A DNA stretch of 64,000 nt from CAVRUD01 sp963724285 (lineage in GTDB: Bacteria > Chloroflexota > Chloroflexia > Thermomicrobiales > UBA6265), in contig CAVRUD010000009.1 in the NCBI GenBank assembly GCA_963724285.1, positions 248,001-312,000 of the forward strand, in the 5' to 3' direction. The translations under genes and the position numbers were made by a program. Numbering within the stretch: position 1 is the first letter of the stretch; each line of letters opens with the position of its first letter. Under the pieces are notes generated by a model that saw only the letters and a list, made by a program, of their open reading frames with translations, did not search any database and was not told the origin of the DNA. Of the stretch, positions 63,948-64,000 are shown piece by piece.

Positions 63948-64000
63948 ATGCACACGGCCACCACCCGGGGGATCGCCCCGGCCACAACCGACCGCGCGGA
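63948..64000 (+). CDS. Start of a gene after the binding protein, probably a sugar ABC permease, 3' partial
   Basis: ATG 63948 with a very good GGGGAGGAG site opens MHTATTRGIAPATTDRA..., cut by the window edge. Only 17 residues are visible and no domain can be seen. CUT1 operon order (binding protein, permease, permease) makes a permease most likely. The first residues are a cytoplasmic Thr/Ala-rich tail, as in many such permeases. Confidence 0.5.
   Translation, partial: MHTATTRGIAPATTDRA

Overview
The window is high-GC DNA (mid-60s percent by eye) with many GTG/TTG starts preceded by good Shine-Dalgarno sites. Its gene types are a TauE/SafE permease with DUF1634, a cobalamin riboswitch, Tat-exported sugar-binding proteins, large STAND/LuxR ATPase regulators, a BNR-repeat protein and a rpsP-KH-rimM cluster. 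These fit a Chloroflexota bacterium, most plausibly class Thermomicrobia (Sphaerobacter/Nitrolancea type). This is inference: no rRNA or tRNA was seen, and no marker gene was compared.

Layout. 1-5 kb: a cystathionine beta-synthase with its terminator, then a cassette bounded by inverted repeats (LLM oxidoreductase and cupin), then an IS5-type element. 4.3-14.5 kb: a broken LuxR-family STAND regulator, a 2340-residue surface protein with 20 tandem cadherin-like repeats, and a degraded second copy of the LuxR tail. 14.6-18 kb: small ORFs, a DHA2 exporter and a frameshifted trans-sulfuration enzyme. 18-23.8 kb: SDR, DUF4397 protein, Tat amidase and small membrane proteins. 24-28.9 kb (minus strand): a cobalamin riboswitch followed by a transcobalamin-like barrel protein, a DUF4430-like protein, EcfT and a double EcfA. 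29-31.2 kb: TSUP permease, DUF1634 protein, MTA/SAH nucleosidase. 31.4-35 kb: two-component system, YceI protein with a small membrane partner. 35.2-38 kb: VUT permease, rimM, KH protein, rpsP. 38.5-41.7 kb: MFS exporter, triosephosphate isomerase homologue, methyltransferase. 41.9-47.4 kb: an ATPase-GNAT-winged-helix regulator, small ORFs, a secreted protein, an MDMPI-like enzyme, a GNAT, a truncated aldolase. 47.4-53.5 kb: glpD, a large BNR-repeat protein, an HTH-ATPase remnant and an LEA-like protein. 53.6-64 kb: two carbohydrate ABC systems around a DUF4038 glycosidase, an IS4-type element, an AraC regulator and a PhyH dioxygenase.

Three themes stand out. First, the riboswitch-led operon looks like a cobalamin uptake system that uses the two domains of animal intrinsic factor/transcobalamin as separate exported proteins next to an ECF module with no visible S component. 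Second, mobile and repetitive DNA is abundant: an IS5 element, an IS4 element, a passenger-carrying cassette with IS5-like ends, three copies of a CTAG-ended MITE-like element and several palindromes. Third, about eleven genes carry single-base frameshifts or a nonsense codon, several at short homopolymers. Uncorrected sequencing indels are as likely as true decay, so gene loss should not be inferred from these frames alone.

Reverse trans-sulfuration and methyl-cycle genes (cbs, cystathionine gamma-lyase/synthase, mtnN) are scattered rather than clustered. The right end is a sugar-utilisation region: binding protein, two permeases, glycosidase, AraC regulator, dioxygenase, second binding protein and the start of another gene that is probably a permease.
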